Positions 46,041 to 55,175 of a DNA stretch of 64,000 bases are shown here, one piece after another. Both the position numbers and the translations under genes were made by a program. Source of the stretch: Chelativorans sp. J32 (lineage in GTDB: Bacteria; Pseudomonadota; Alphaproteobacteria; Rhizobiales; Rhizobiaceae). The stretch lies in assembly GCF_000518985.1 (NCBI RefSeq), contig NZ_JAEQ01000001.1, positions 372,001 to 436,000 of the forward strand. The letters run 5' to 3'. Below the pieces are notes generated by a model. It did not search any database. It was not told where the DNA came from and saw nothing but the letters and a program-made list of their open reading frames with translations. The stretch's first letter is position 1. Each line of letters opens with the position of its first letter.

Positions 46041-46670
46041 CTAGCGGTCCTGCAGAGCCAGACGGACACCCAATGCACAGTAGATGCCGCCAACCACCTT
46101 GCCTTGCCACTTCAGCACGGCCGGGTTGCGGCGAAGGAAATTGCCGATTATCCCGGCCGAAAGGGCGTATACCACGGTGCTTAGGAAACCCAGCAGGACG
46201 AAGAGCAGGCCGAGAATAGTCAATTGGAGGGTGGCCGAACCATTTTCGGGCCGTAGGAATTGCGGCAGAAAAGCTAGGAAAAAGATCGCCGTTTTGGGAT
46301 TGAGCAACTCGGCCGTGATTGCCTGCCGGAAGGCCTGCCGGGCATTGATGGGGAGTGCGGGGCTGGCGGTGAGACGAGGGGGTGTCTTGGCCAGGAGTGC
46401 TTTGAGGCCGAGATAAACCAGATAGGCGGCCCCCATATATTTGATGATGCTGAACAGTATCGCCGATGCAGCTATGATGGCGGAAATGCCCAGGATTGCC
46501 ATGAGGCTGTGAACAACATCGCCGGCCGCAATCCCGGCCCCGGTCGCGATGCCCGCCCTCGTTCCCGAACTCATCGCCCGCGCGATCGTCAGAAGCGTTG
46601 CGGGACCGGGAATGAAAACAAAGCCAAGAACGATCGCGATATATGTCATCGCCGTTGTCGTGTCGATCAT
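46041..46670 (-). CDS. LysE/RhtB family amino-acid exporter
   Basis: A 209-residue membrane protein with about six spans. The N-terminal span contains YIAIVLGFVFIPGPATLLTI, with the FIPGPA hallmark of the LysE/RhtB superfamily. GTRAGIATGAGIAAGDVVHS and AYLVYLGLKALLA follow, and a central loop leads to FRQAITAELLNPKTAIFFLA. These exporters move amino acids or homoserine-lactone-like molecules out of the cell. ATG at 46670 with AGGAGTT upstream; the codons beyond are not in the family. Monocistronic. Confidence 0.91.
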   Translation of the reverse strand: MIDTTTAMTYIAIVLGFVFIPGPATLLTIARAMSSGTRAGIATGAGIAAGDVVHSLMAILGISAIIAASAILFSIIKYMGAAYLVYLGLKALLAKTPPRLTASPALPINARQAFRQAITAELLNPKTAIFFLAFLPQFLRPENGSATLQLTILGLLFVLLGFLSTVVYALSAGIIGNFLRRNPAVLKWQGKVVGGIYCALGVRLALQDR

Positions 46671-46803
46671 CTGCCAACTCCTAAGGCGTGTGAAGAGAAA
46701 GCATCTGTGGGACCGAAGCACAATGGTCAGGCGCACGTATTCAGCGTCCTTTCGCTCTCACTGAGGGCGTTGACGCACCTGATCCCTGTCAAGAGTGCCG
46801 GAA

Positions 46804-47964
46804 TCAAACGAGTTCGACCGCAATAGCGGTCGCTTCGCCGCCACCAATGCAGAGCGATGCGATACCGCGCTTCAACCCGCGTGCCTTGAGCGCCGCGATC
46901 AGTGTGACGACGATGCGGGCCCCCGAGCAGCCGATCGGGTGCCCAAGAGCGCAGGCTCCGCCATTCACATTGACCTTCTCATGCGGCAGGTCGAGATCGC
47001 GCATGGCGGCCATGGCCACGACCGCGAAGGCCTCGTTGATCTCAAAAAGATCGACCTCCTGAATGACCCACCCTGTCTTCTCCAAAAGCTTGCGGGTGGC
47101 GGGGATTGGCGCGGTGGTGAACCATGCCGGCTCCTGTGCATGGCCCGCATGACCGCGGATGACGGCTTGAGGCGTGAGGCCGCGTTGTTCCGCGATGGAC
47201 ATGCGCGTGACGACGAGGGAGGCCGCTCCGTCCGAAATCGAGGAGGAATTTGCAGCAGTGACGGTGCCATCCCTGCGGAAGGCCGGCTTCAGGTGCGGGA
47301 TCTTTTCCGGCTTTGCCCTACCGGGCTGCTCGTCCTGTGACATGCCGTCGATGGCGCTGATCTCTTCCGCGAATGCGCCGGTGGCGATAGCGCTGCGGGC
47401 ACGCCGGAGCGATTCGAGCGCGTAGGCATCCTGCGCGTCGCGCGTGAACTGGTAATGCTCTGCGGTATCCTCTGCGAAAGTGCCCATGGCCCGGCCCCGG
47501 TCATACGCGTCCTCCAGGCCGTCCAGGAACATATGGTCGATGAGCTGCCCATGGCCGAGGCGGTAGCCGGCGCGGGCTTTGCCGAGCAGGTAAGGGGCAT
47601 TCGACATGCTTTCCATACCGCCGGCGACAACGATATCGGCCGAGCCTGCCGAAACCGCATCCGCGGCAAGCATGATCGCCTTCATGCCCGATCCACACAC
47701 CTTGTTGACAGTCGTGCAGGGGACCGAATCCGGCATCCCAGCGCCCAGGGCCGCCTGTCGGGCGGGTGCCTGGCCAAGGCCCGCCGGCAACACGCAGCCC
47801 ATGAAGACTTCGTCGACAATGCCCGGCTCCATGCCGGATCGCGCGAGGCTTGCTCGAATGGTCGCCGCGCCGAGATCGGTGGCTGATAAGGACGCCAGAT
47901 TCCCTTGAAACGCACCCATCGGCGTGCGAACGGCGCCTGCTATGACGATGGGATCGTGAGCCAT
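46804..47964 (-). CDS. Acetyl-CoA C-acetyltransferase (thiolase)
   Basis: A 386-residue type II biosynthetic thiolase that condenses two acetyl-CoA, or cleaves acetoacetyl-CoA. The nucleophilic cysteine is C90 in VNKVCGSGMKA. The second active-site block is EINEAFAVVAM, and the third is NVNGGACALGHPIGCSGARI, with the catalytic histidine and second cysteine. ATG at 47964 (MAHDPIVIAGAVRTP); an ATG 9 codons upstream is also open. It lies 98 bp downstream of the HAD gene on the same strand. It could be the tail of the sugar operon or an independent gene for polyhydroxybutyrate or ketone metabolism. Confidence 0.92.
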   Translation of the reverse strand: MAHDPIVIAGAVRTPMGAFQGNLASLSATDLGAATIRASLARSGMEPGIVDEVFMGCVLPAGLGQAPARQAALGAGMPDSVPCTTVNKVCGSGMKAIMLAADAVSAGSADIVVAGGMESMSNAPYLLGKARAGYRLGHGQLIDHMFLDGLEDAYDRGRAMGTFAEDTAEHYQFTRDAQDAYALESLRRARSAIATGAFAEEISAIDGMSQDEQPGRAKPEKIPHLKPAFRRDGTVTAANSSSISDGAASLVVTRMSIAEQRGLTPQAVIRGHAGHAQEPAWFTTAPIPATRKLLEKTGWVIQEVDLFEINEAFAVVAMAAMRDLDLPHEKVNVNGGACALGHPIGCSGARIVVTLIAALKARGLKRGIASLCIGGGEATAIAVELV

Positions 47965-48062
47965 GGTGATGATCCTGTGGTCGGTCATCATTCGTTACCA
48001 TGAAGCTGCGCCTTTAGCAGCAGTCACGTCTGGCGGTCTCGGCAGCGCGAGCACATGCCCAA

Positions 48063-48899
48063 CTATGTAAGGCGGCTTAGTATCGCCGTGATCCTGATCT
48101 CCGCCTTCTCGGCCGCCGCATGAAGCTCTTCCTCAGTGGATTTCCCGCTGACGCCGAGATGCACCAGGACGGCCTCGATGCCGAACCCGGAGCCACCAGC
48201 GACGTCATGCTCGAGGCTGTCGCCGATGGCGACGATCCTCTTCTTCAGCGGGAATCCGCAGAGGCGATGGGCATATTCATACATGGGCAGGTGGGGCTTC
48301 CCGACCCAAAGGACGTCGCCACCCAAGGATTCATAGAGCTTTGCGATGCTGCCGGCTGCCGGAGCAAGGCCTGTTGGGGTCAACATCTCGATATCCGGAT
48401 TGGTGCAGATTGCCTGCACGCCGGCTTTCGCAGCCGGGCGCAGCATCTGCGCGTAACGATCGAGCCCGATCCGATCCGCCTGACTCCCCGAAATCACCAC
48501 CAGATCGGCCTCGGCGGCTTGATGGACCTTGGTAAGTTCCAGGCGATCTGCGAGGTTGGTATCGTCGCCGCTCGAGATCGTGAAGCACCGGATAGCCGGG
48601 GAAACTGACAATTCCAGCGCGCCGGATTTCAGGATATCGACAGCCACGTCGCCCGACGTCACAAAATGGTCGAAGGAATCCGGAGGGAAACCGAGACGGA
48701 CGAAACGTGCGGCATTATCTGCTCCGGACTTGCCGGAGTTCGACAGGATGATGATGGTCTTGCCGGCCGCTCGGAGCGCATGAAGGGTTTCCACCGCGCC
48801 CGGATAGGGTTTTGCGCCGTCATGCAGGGTGCCGAACTGGTCGATGAAAAAGACATCGTAGCGGGCGATGATCTCCTGCAGTTCCTTCGAGACGGTCAT
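48063..48899 (-). CDS. HAD-like class IIA protein (TIGR01459 type) with altered DxD motif
   Basis: A 278-residue protein of the NagD/pyridoxal-phosphatase-like HAD IIA group, matching the family often called TIGR01459. Motif I is FFIDQFGTLHDG. The nucleophile D20 is present, but the acid/base position +2, normally aspartate, is phenylalanine. The other motifs look intact: ILSNSGKSG (motif II), VGKPH with the lysine of motif III, and GDSLEHDVAGGSGFGIEAVL (motif IV). Phosphatase activity may therefore be weak or different. Its ATG overlaps the stop of the FGGY kinase, so it belongs to the sugar operon. Its role there, such as phosphosugar removal or repair, is not known. Confidence 0.87.
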   Translation of the reverse strand: MTVSKELQEIIARYDVFFIDQFGTLHDGAKPYPGAVETLHALRAAGKTIIILSNSGKSGADNAARFVRLGFPPDSFDHFVTSGDVAVDILKSGALELSVSPAIRCFTISSGDDTNLADRLELTKVHQAAEADLVVISGSQADRIGLDRYAQMLRPAAKAGVQAICTNPDIEMLTPTGLAPAAGSIAKLYESLGGDVLWVGKPHLPMYEYAHRLCGFPLKKRIVAIGDSLEHDVAGGSGFGIEAVLVHLGVSGKSTEEELHAAAEKAEIRITAILSRLT

Positions 48900-50164
48900 T
48901 GGGTGAGCGCCCTCAGCGCAAGCCTGGCGGTGCCGGCCGCCGCTTCGACGGAGCAAGCATCGAGGAAGGGGACGTTCAAGAGGCCCCGACGGATGCGGGT
49001 CCAAGCCGGGTTGGCGGCGCCCCCACCTACGCTCCTGATCGACTTCAAAGGCGGGGCTCCCAGTTCCGAGAGCCGTGCATATCCCTGTTTCTCGATCGCG
49101 GCGATACCCTCCAATATGCCCTGGAAGAAGAACGCATCGTCGGAAGGTCTGGGCTCGAGCCGCGGCGCAAGGTGCGGATCATTGATGGGAAAGCGTTCGC
49201 CGGCGCGCAGCAGCGGGTAATAATCCAAGCCCGTCGGGCGGTCAGGCTCGAGCCGCCCCGTGAGATCGGCAAGTTCATCGTCCGGGAAGTGCGCCCGGAT
49301 GACAGCCCCACCCGTGTTGGACGCGCCGCCGGCTAGCCACATGCCGGCGATACGGTGGCTGTAGATGCCATAGGCCGGCGCATTGATCTCTCGATCGGAG
49401 AGCAGCTTGAGCACGAGCGTCGAGCCGAGCGCGGTAACCCCGTCGCCGATCTCGCACGCACCAGTGGCCAGGAAGGAGGCGCAGCCGTCTGTCGTGCCGC
49501 TGACGATAACCGTCGATGCAGGCAGGCCGAGAGCGCACGCACGCCCGCCGACCAGCCCGAGGAGGCGGCCGGCTGGCACCACGTCCGGCAAGATTCCGGG
49601 ATCGAATCCCAATTCCGCGATCCAGTCAGGCCATCGCCCAGCGGAAAGATCGTAGCCGGTTTTCAGAGCATTGTTCTCGTCGCTTACCGCCCCCCCGCCT
49701 AGTTGCATGGTGATCCAATCGGCCTGATGCACCACGCGAGCCACTCCGGGCTGCCGCGCCAGGAAGGCTGCACGCGCAAGCGCGGAATGTTCCCCGAGCG
49801 CAGGACTGTCCTCGGGTGCGATCACTTCCAGCCGGGCGACAACCTCCCTGTCGGGGCAAACTGCGTTATACATCAGAGCCCGGCCGACCGGCGCATCGTT
49901 CTCATCCAGCGCCAACACCGTTCCGGACGTGCCGTCGACCGCGACAGCGGCAATGCCGTTCAGGGAGATTTCTCGCGAGAGATCGGCAAAGCAGGCTTCG
50001 ACCCCGCGCCACCAGGCGAAGGGATCGTCCCGTCGCTCCGCACCTTCATAGCCGGAAGCGGCGACCGCGCAGGTGTGGCCTTCTGCATCGAGCGCCGCGA
50101 TGCGAACACCGGACGTGCCGACATCGATTCCCAGAACGCACGGCTGCTTCGATTCGGAAACCAT
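48896..50164 (-). CDS. FGGY carbohydrate kinase, short D-ribulokinase-like type
   Basis: A 422-residue sugar kinase. The ATP-binding phosphate-1 motif is GIDVGTSGVRIAALD at the N-terminus, VAVDGTSGTVLALD is the inner loop, and VSGTTDGCASFLATGA carries the catalytic aspartate. The C-terminal adenosine motif is SIRSVGGGAANPAWTRIRRG. The short form resembles cyanobacterial and plant D-ribulose kinases (XK1 group) more than xylulokinase. It overlaps the HAD gene downstream and begins two bases after the aldolase stop, so the three form one minus-strand operon. The substrate is probably a ketose delivered by the adjacent importer. Confidence 0.88.
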   Translation of the reverse strand: MVSESKQPCVLGIDVGTSGVRIAALDAEGHTCAVAASGYEGAERRDDPFAWWRGVEACFADLSREISLNGIAAVAVDGTSGTVLALDENDAPVGRALMYNAVCPDREVVARLEVIAPEDSPALGEHSALARAAFLARQPGVARVVHQADWITMQLGGGAVSDENNALKTGYDLSAGRWPDWIAELGFDPGILPDVVPAGRLLGLVGGRACALGLPASTVIVSGTTDGCASFLATGACEIGDGVTALGSTLVLKLLSDREINAPAYGIYSHRIAGMWLAGGASNTGGAVIRAHFPDDELADLTGRLEPDRPTGLDYYPLLRAGERFPINDPHLAPRLEPRPSDDAFFFQGILEGIAAIEKQGYARLSELGAPPLKSIRSVGGGAANPAWTRIRRGLLNVPFLDACSVEAAAGTARLALRALTQ

Positions 50165-50166
50165 GG

Positions 50167-51222
50167 TCAGCTTCCCGCCCGGTCGAGCTTCTGCCGGTAC
50201 TGCTCCGCCTCCCAGTGCGTCAGTTCATATTCCTGTGACGCATCGAGATAGTCGATCCCTGCCCGGGGCTCGATGCGCAGCGCCACCTCGGCCAGACACC
50301 GCGCCATGGCAAGTCCGCCAGGCGAGAGTTCCTTTGAGACGACCACGCCGCGGCCGGGAACAAGGATCATTTTGGGGTGCGGCCTACCGGCGCGTTGCGC
50401 GGCCTCCAGCAAACCATCCACTGCTTGCCCTTCTTCAAGAAGCCCGAGTTCGGTTCCAAGAAAAATGACGTGATCCGGATAGAGCGAGCCCATCCGTGCG
50501 ATGCGGTTCGCATCCTTGTCTAGAGCGACTGCGTGGGTGGCTTGGTCTTCCGGCAGGCGATATTCGGAGCCTGCAGCGATACGGGAGAGATGCTCGATAT
50601 CCGGTGCAGATGTGATTCTAGGCTCGATCGCAAGTGCGCGAGTGACCGTTTCGATCCTTTCGCTAACCTCGTCCACGGTTTTGCCGGCGATGATGATGCC
50701 GTGATTGCGCAGGATGAGCACATCTGGCCTCTCCTTCGCCACCGGCGCGATTTCGCGTGCAAGCGGCATCCCGGGTCGCCGATAGGGGATCATACCCCAG
50801 CGCAGATGAGGAAGGTGCTTCATCCGCTCCGCAACGACCACATCGGAGTCGGAGCGAACCGCATGGGCGATTGTGTTCACGCAATGAAAATGGGCAACGA
50901 CGGTCTGCGGCATGACCGCATGAACGCTCGTTTCTATGGAGGGACGCAGCTTGCTTTCGTTCAGTTTTTCCACCACGAAGTAGGTGGCCTTGTCGGCGCG
51001 TATGTCATTGGCCTCAAGGGCAGCCAGCAGCGGCTCGACGGCAACCGGAACGAAGATTTCCCGCTCCTCAGCCTGCGCGAGCCAGGTGCCGGAGGCTTTC
51101 ACCCACATCGTCCCATCGACCTTGATCGAGGTGTTGCCGCCTGCACCCTGCGTACGTGTGATATCCTTTCCCAGCCGCGCCGAAAGCTCCTTGAGCGCAG
51201 GCAGCGCCGTAACCTGGGGCAC
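50167..51222 (-). CDS. Class II aldolase/adducin family protein
   Basis: A 351-residue zinc-dependent class II aldolase-like protein. The N-terminal part has TRTQGAGGNTSIKVDGTMWV and KASGTWLA, as in L-fuculose/L-rhamnulose-phosphate aldolases and the N-terminal half of bifunctional RhaD. HFHCVNTIAHAV and LRNHGIIIAGKTVDEV contribute the metal-binding histidines. A C-terminal extension of ~120 residues has no assigned motif. The start is GTG at 51222, supported by GGGAGGG six bases upstream. It probably cleaves a phosphorylated ketose into dihydroxyacetone phosphate and an aldehyde. It is divergent from the DeoR regulator. Confidence 0.85.
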   Translation of the reverse strand: MPQVTALPALKELSARLGKDITRTQGAGGNTSIKVDGTMWVKASGTWLAQAEEREIFVPVAVEPLLAALEANDIRADKATYFVVEKLNESKLRPSIETSVHAVMPQTVVAHFHCVNTIAHAVRSDSDVVVAERMKHLPHLRWGMIPYRRPGMPLAREIAPVAKERPDVLILRNHGIIIAGKTVDEVSERIETVTRALAIEPRITSAPDIEHLSRIAAGSEYRLPEDQATHAVALDKDANRIARMGSLYPDHVIFLGTELGLLEEGQAVDGLLEAAQRAGRPHPKMILVPGRGVVVSKELSPGGLAMARCLAEVALRIEPRAGIDYLDASQEYELTHWEAEQYRQKLDRAGS

Positions 51223-51323
51223 CGCATCCCTCCCGTTTTGACGGCATTGAAGGCGCGCGGCCTGCTTTCGGCCGCGCTGCGCATCAGTCCTACACAGGAT
51301 GATCCAGCTTCGTCAACTGTGAG

Positions 51324-51354
51324 CAAAGTCGCTTGCATATATTGCGCAGCTTTG
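51324..51354. promoter_or_regulatory. Putative DeoR-type operator in divergent promoter
   Basis: CAAAGnnGC (51324-51332) and GCnnCTTTG (51346-51354) form a dyad around a TTGCATATATT centre, in the 179 bp between the aldolase GTG and the regulator GTG. The location suits autoregulation and control of both arms of the sugar cluster by the DeoR-type protein. Recognition of the site is inferred from symmetry alone. Confidence 0.4.
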
Positions 51355-51401
51355 ATTATATCCGCTCAAAAGGCATGAAGATGCCGGGGAGGAAGGAGAT
51401 T

Positions 51402-52187
51402 GTGAGCGACTTCGATCGTCACAAGATCATCAAGGATCTGCTGAAAGAGCGCCCGTTCGCTTCGGTGCGCGACCTGCAGAAGGTGCTTGGCGTGTCCGCC
51501 GCAACCGTGCGGCGCGACATCGATAAGCTTCATGAAACCGGCATCGCTCAGAAGGTTTATGGCGGCGTTTCCGCCAAAGATGGATATGGTGCGGCGCCGC
51601 GCGCGTCGGCCCGGCCTTACGACGAGAACCGGGACATCGCGGTGGAAGCCAAGCAAGCCATCGCTCGAGTGGCTGAAGGGCTTGTGCGCGACGGGGATTC
51701 CATCATCGTTCATGCCGGCTCGACCTGCTATTATCTTGGCATGCGGCTCGCCCGTCGCAATCTGAAGATCTACACCAATTCCATGCCGCTAGCCGCCTAT
51801 CTCGGCGAGCATGGCACCTGCCAACTGGTGATCGCGGGCGGCGAACTGCATCGCGAGCCCGGCATTATCCATGCCGTTCAGCCGCAGCAGCCTTCCTTCT
51901 TCGCCTCGAAATTTTTCCTGGGTACGCAGGGCATCAGCGAAGAGGGGATGCTGGAGTCGCATCCGCTCCTGGTCCGGGCGATCAGCGCGCTGAGCGAATG
52001 CGCCGATGAGATCGTTGTCCTCGCCGACAGCCGCAAGTTCACGCTGCGGCCTCGCAACGCTGTTCTTCCGCTTTCGCGCGTTAGCACGCTGGTGACAGAC
52101 GAGGGAATCTCCGACAAGAATGCCAAAATGATCGAAGATGCCGGCATCACGCTGATGATCGCTCGGCCCGCGGGGGAGCAGGCATGA
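51402..52187 (+). CDS. DeoR/GlpR family transcriptional regulator
   Basis: A 261-residue sugar-phosphate-responsive repressor. The N-terminal DeoR helix-turn-helix is SVRDLQKVLGVSAATVRRDI followed by HETGIAQKVYGGVS. The C-terminal DeoRC sensor domain includes DSIIVHAGSTCYYLGMRLA, FFLGTQGISEEGML and EIVVLADSRKF. The GTG at 51402 follows GGAGGAAGGAG. ATG codons 14-35 codons earlier are open, but without a good site or homology. Its stop overlaps the next kinase start (ATGA), so it is the first gene of the plus-strand transport operon and probably regulates both arms. Confidence 0.9.
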   Translation: MSDFDRHKIIKDLLKERPFASVRDLQKVLGVSAATVRRDIDKLHETGIAQKVYGGVSAKDGYGAAPRASARPYDENRDIAVEAKQAIARVAEGLVRDGDSIIVHAGSTCYYLGMRLARRNLKIYTNSMPLAAYLGEHGTCQLVIAGGELHREPGIIHAVQPQQPSFFASKFFLGTQGISEEGMLESHPLLVRAISALSECADEIVVLADSRKFTLRPRNAVLPLSRVSTLVTDEGISDKNAKMIEDAGITLMIARPAGEQA

Positions 52188-53593
52188 GCGCGCCGCTTGC
52201 CGTCTTCGATCTCGGCAAGACGAACTCCAAGCTGTTCGTCTTCTCTCCCTCGGGCGAGATCCTCGGGCAGGCAAGGCGCGCGCCGGAATGGCGCGACCAT
52301 AATGGAATGAGGGTTCTCGACGTCCGGGCGCTGGAAGCCTGGATGCGCGAAGCCCTGGCCTTGGCCGTGGAGAAGCACGGCGTGGATAGCGTCATGTTCT
52401 CCTGCCATGGCTGCACCTTCGCGCTAACTGCGGGTGACGCGTTGACCCATCCGATCCTCGATTACGAGCAGGAGCCGCCGGAGAACGTCGCAGACGAGAT
52501 CGATGGGCTCATCCCGGATTTCTCCGAGACCTATTCGCCGCGGCTGCCGCTCGGCTTAAATTTCGGTCGCCACATTCTATGGCTTGAAAAGGTCGCTCCC
52601 GAGGCGGCGGCAGGTGCCCGGCATATTCTAGGCTACCCGCAATTCTGGAGTTGGCGCTTTTCCGGCGTGCCGGTCTCGGAGGTTTCCTATCTCGGCTGCC
52701 ATTCCCATCTCTGGGCGCCGCTCAAGAAGGATTTCTCCTCGCTTGTCGACAGGCGTGGCTGGCGGGAAAAGATGCCGCCCTTGGCACGGGCGGGAGCGGC
52801 GCTCGGCGAGACCGAACTGACGCTTCCCTCGGGAAAACGCTGCGCGATAGTAGTTCACAACGGCGTGCACGATTCGAACGCGGCGCTTCATTGCTACCGG
52901 GCGGCGGGCCACAGTTCCTTCACACTCGTTTCCAGCGGCACCTGGGTCATCATCTTCAACACGGATTGCCCGCTCTCCGCCCTTGATGAGCGGCGCGACA
53001 TGCTCGCCAATGTGAGCGTGGACGGCGCGCCGATGCCGACGATCCGTTTCATGGGCGGGCGCGAGTTCGACGTGATCCGGGATGGCGCTCCTCCCAAAGT
53101 AGGGCTGGAGGATCTTCAGGCCGTCATCGATAAAGGAGCCGTCGCGCTGCCGAGTTTCGCCGCCGGCGGCCCGGTGCCCGGTGTTGGAGGCGAGATCGTC
53201 GGTCCCGTCGGCTCCGATGCCGAGCGCGCCGCGCTCGCACTGCTCTATGTCGTGTTGATGACGGACTATTCTCTCGACCTCATCGGCTCGCGAAACACGA
53301 TCATCGTCGATGGAGGGCTGGTGAAGACCGGCATCTATGTCGAAGCGCTCGCGCAGCTTCGCCCGGGGCAAAGCCTGCTTGCAAGCGACAATCCCGAAGG
53401 CTCCGCGGTGGGCGCGGCTATCCTCGCCTTCGAAGCCAAAGGAATAAAGCCGAAGGCAGTCGATTGCACCAAGGCAAAGCCGACGAGCCTTCGCGGCCTC
53501 GAAGACTACCGCGCCCGCTGGCGCGAGATGGTTGAGAAGAGGCGAAAGGAGCAAAAAGGGCCCGCAAGCCAAACCGCGGGAGCCGTATCATGA
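52184..53593 (+). CDS. FGGY-family carbohydrate kinase, second kinase of the cluster
   Basis: A 469-residue kinase from a different FGGY branch than the minus-strand kinase. ATP-site motifs are [14 protein letters not shown] at the N-terminus, [11 protein letters not shown] in the middle and [20 protein letters not shown] near the end. The catalytic aspartate is in [19 protein letters not shown]. This branch includes L-fuculose/L-rhamnulose-like kinases and related uncharacterised proteins. It overlaps the regulator upstream and the ABC ATPase downstream by ATGA, so translation is tightly coupled. Two kinases in one cluster imply two phosphorylation targets or parallel substrates. Confidence 0.87.
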   Translation: MSAPLAVFDLGKTNSKLFVFSPSGEILGQARRAPEWRDHNGMRVLDVRALEAWMREALALAVEKHGVDSVMFSCHGCTFALTAGDALTHPILDYEQEPPENVADEIDGLIPDFSETYSPRLPLGLNFGRHILWLEKVAPEAAAGARHILGYPQFWSWRFSGVPVSEVSYLGCHSHLWAPLKKDFSSLVDRRGWREKMPPLARAGAALGETELTLPSGKRCAIVVHNGVHDSNAALHCYRAAGHSSFTLVSSGTWVIIFNTDCPLSALDERRDMLANVSVDGAPMPTIRFMGGREFDVIRDGAPPKVGLEDLQAVIDKGAVALPSFAAGGPVPGVGGEIVGPVGSDAERAALALLYVVLMTDYSLDLIGSRNTIIVDGGLVKTGIYVEALAQLRPGQSLLASDNPEGSAVGAAILAFEAKGIKPKAVDCTKAKPTSLRGLEDYRARWREMVEKRRKEQKGPASQTAGAVS

Positions 53594-55152
53594 TGCCCGC
53601 GGCAGCCCCCCAAGACGAAAGCGCGCCCATTCTGGAGATGCGCAACATCAGCAAGACCTTCGGGGCCATCTATGCCCTGAAAAACGTCTCTCTGACCGTT
53701 TGGCCCGGCGAACTGCATGCGCTGATGGGTGAGAACGGCGCAGGCAAGTCCACGCTGATGAAGGTTCTTTCCGGCGCCTATGTAGCCGATCCCGGCGGCG
53801 AAGTTCTCGTCGGCGGCAAGCCGATGGTAACGGGCAATCCCAAGGTCGCTCGCGCGAACGGGATCGCCGTCATCTATCAGGAACTCTCGCTCTCGCCCAA
53901 TCTGACCGTTGCTCAGAATATCTTTCTCGGCAACGAACCCTCGCGTTTCGGGCTGGTCGATCGCCGTGCGATGGTGAGGGCCGCGCAGCCGATCCTGGAG
54001 CGGCTGGGGGTGCACTTCTCCCCGACGACACAGGTGGGCACCCTCTCGCTCGGCGAGCGCCAGCTCGTCGAGATCGCTCGCGCGCTGAGCGCGGATGCGC
54101 GCATCATCGTCATGGACGAGCCGACGACATCGCTTACCACGCGCGAGACGGAAAAGCTCTTCGAGGTGATCCGGAACCTCAAGAAGGAGCGGATCGCCAT
54201 CATCTATATCAGCCACCGGATGGAGGAGATTTACCGGCTCGCCGATCGCTGCAGCGTGCTACGCGACGGTTCCTATGTGGGCACGCTGGAGCGGAAAGAG
54301 CTTTCCGCTTCCCGGCTTGTGTCGATGATGGTGGGCCGCGATCTTTCCTCCTTCTACAAGAAGGAACACTACACGCCCAAAAGCGGCGAGGTGATCCTGT
54401 CGGTGCGCAATCTGGGCGATGGCGTCCGAGTCCACGACTGCTCTTTTGACGTCTATCGCGGCGAGGTCCTGGGAATCGCTGGATTGGTGGGCTCCGGACG
54501 TACGGAGCTTGCGCGGCTCATCTTCGGCGCGGACAAGCGCACCTCCGGCACCGTGATGCTCAACGGAAAAGAGCTCGCGATCGGTTCACCGCGCGAGGCG
54601 CTGGACCAGGGCATCGCGTATCTTACAGAAGATCGTAAGGCGCTCGGCCTCTTCCTCGACATGTCCATCACCGAAAACGTCAATATCAGCGTGATCGAGA
54701 AAGATGCGCGGCCGGCCGGTCTCATCGATTTCAGGACAGGTGCGCGCCGGGCCGCGAAGGCCGTTGAAGCGCTCTCCATCCGCGCCCAGAGCGTGTCGAT
54801 CAACACCGGCTCGCTTTCGGGCGGAAACCAGCAGAAGGTGTTGCTCGCCCGCCTTCTCGAAACCGCGCCGAAAGTGATCATCCTGGACGAGCCGACGCGC
54901 GGGGTGGATGTCGGCGCGAAATCCGAAATCTACCGCCTGATCGATCAGCTCGCCCGACAGGGCATCGCCATCATCATCATCTCCAGCGAGCTGCCGGAGA
55001 TCATCGGCGTGGCCGACCGAGCACTCGTCATGCGCGAAGGAAGGATCGCCGGCGAGGTGACCGCCAGCGCGAAGGAGCCGATCGATCAGGAGGCCGTGAT
55101 GGCCCTGTCGACCGGAGCTGCCAATGCCGAAGCAAACGCCCCGGCGGCATAA
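53590..55152 (+). CDS. Sugar ABC transporter ATP-binding protein (RbsA type)
   Basis: A 520-residue protein with two fused ATPase domains, as in RbsA/XylG. The first half has Walker [24 protein letters not shown], signature [17 protein letters not shown] and Walker [12 protein letters not shown]. The second half has the degenerate P-loop [16 protein letters not shown], signature [15 protein letters not shown] and [15 protein letters not shown]. This arrangement is typical of carbohydrate importers of the CUT2 class. The start overlaps the upstream kinase. It works with the permease and binding protein that follow. Confidence 0.93.
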   Translation: MMPAAAPQDESAPILEMRNISKTFGAIYALKNVSLTVWPGELHALMGENGAGKSTLMKVLSGAYVADPGGEVLVGGKPMVTGNPKVARANGIAVIYQELSLSPNLTVAQNIFLGNEPSRFGLVDRRAMVRAAQPILERLGVHFSPTTQVGTLSLGERQLVEIARALSADARIIVMDEPTTSLTTRETEKLFEVIRNLKKERIAIIYISHRMEEIYRLADRCSVLRDGSYVGTLERKELSASRLVSMMVGRDLSSFYKKEHYTPKSGEVILSVRNLGDGVRVHDCSFDVYRGEVLGIAGLVGSGRTELARLIFGADKRTSGTVMLNGKELAIGSPREALDQGIAYLTEDRKALGLFLDMSITENVNISVIEKDARPAGLIDFRTGARRAAKAVEALSIRAQSVSINTGSLSGGNQQKVLLARLLETAPKVIILDEPTRGVDVGAKSEIYRLIDQLARQGIAIIIISSELPEIIGVADRALVMREGRIAGEVTASAKEPIDQEAVMALSTGAANAEANAPAA

Positions 55153-55175
55153 GCATCAAGGACCGAGGAAACGCG

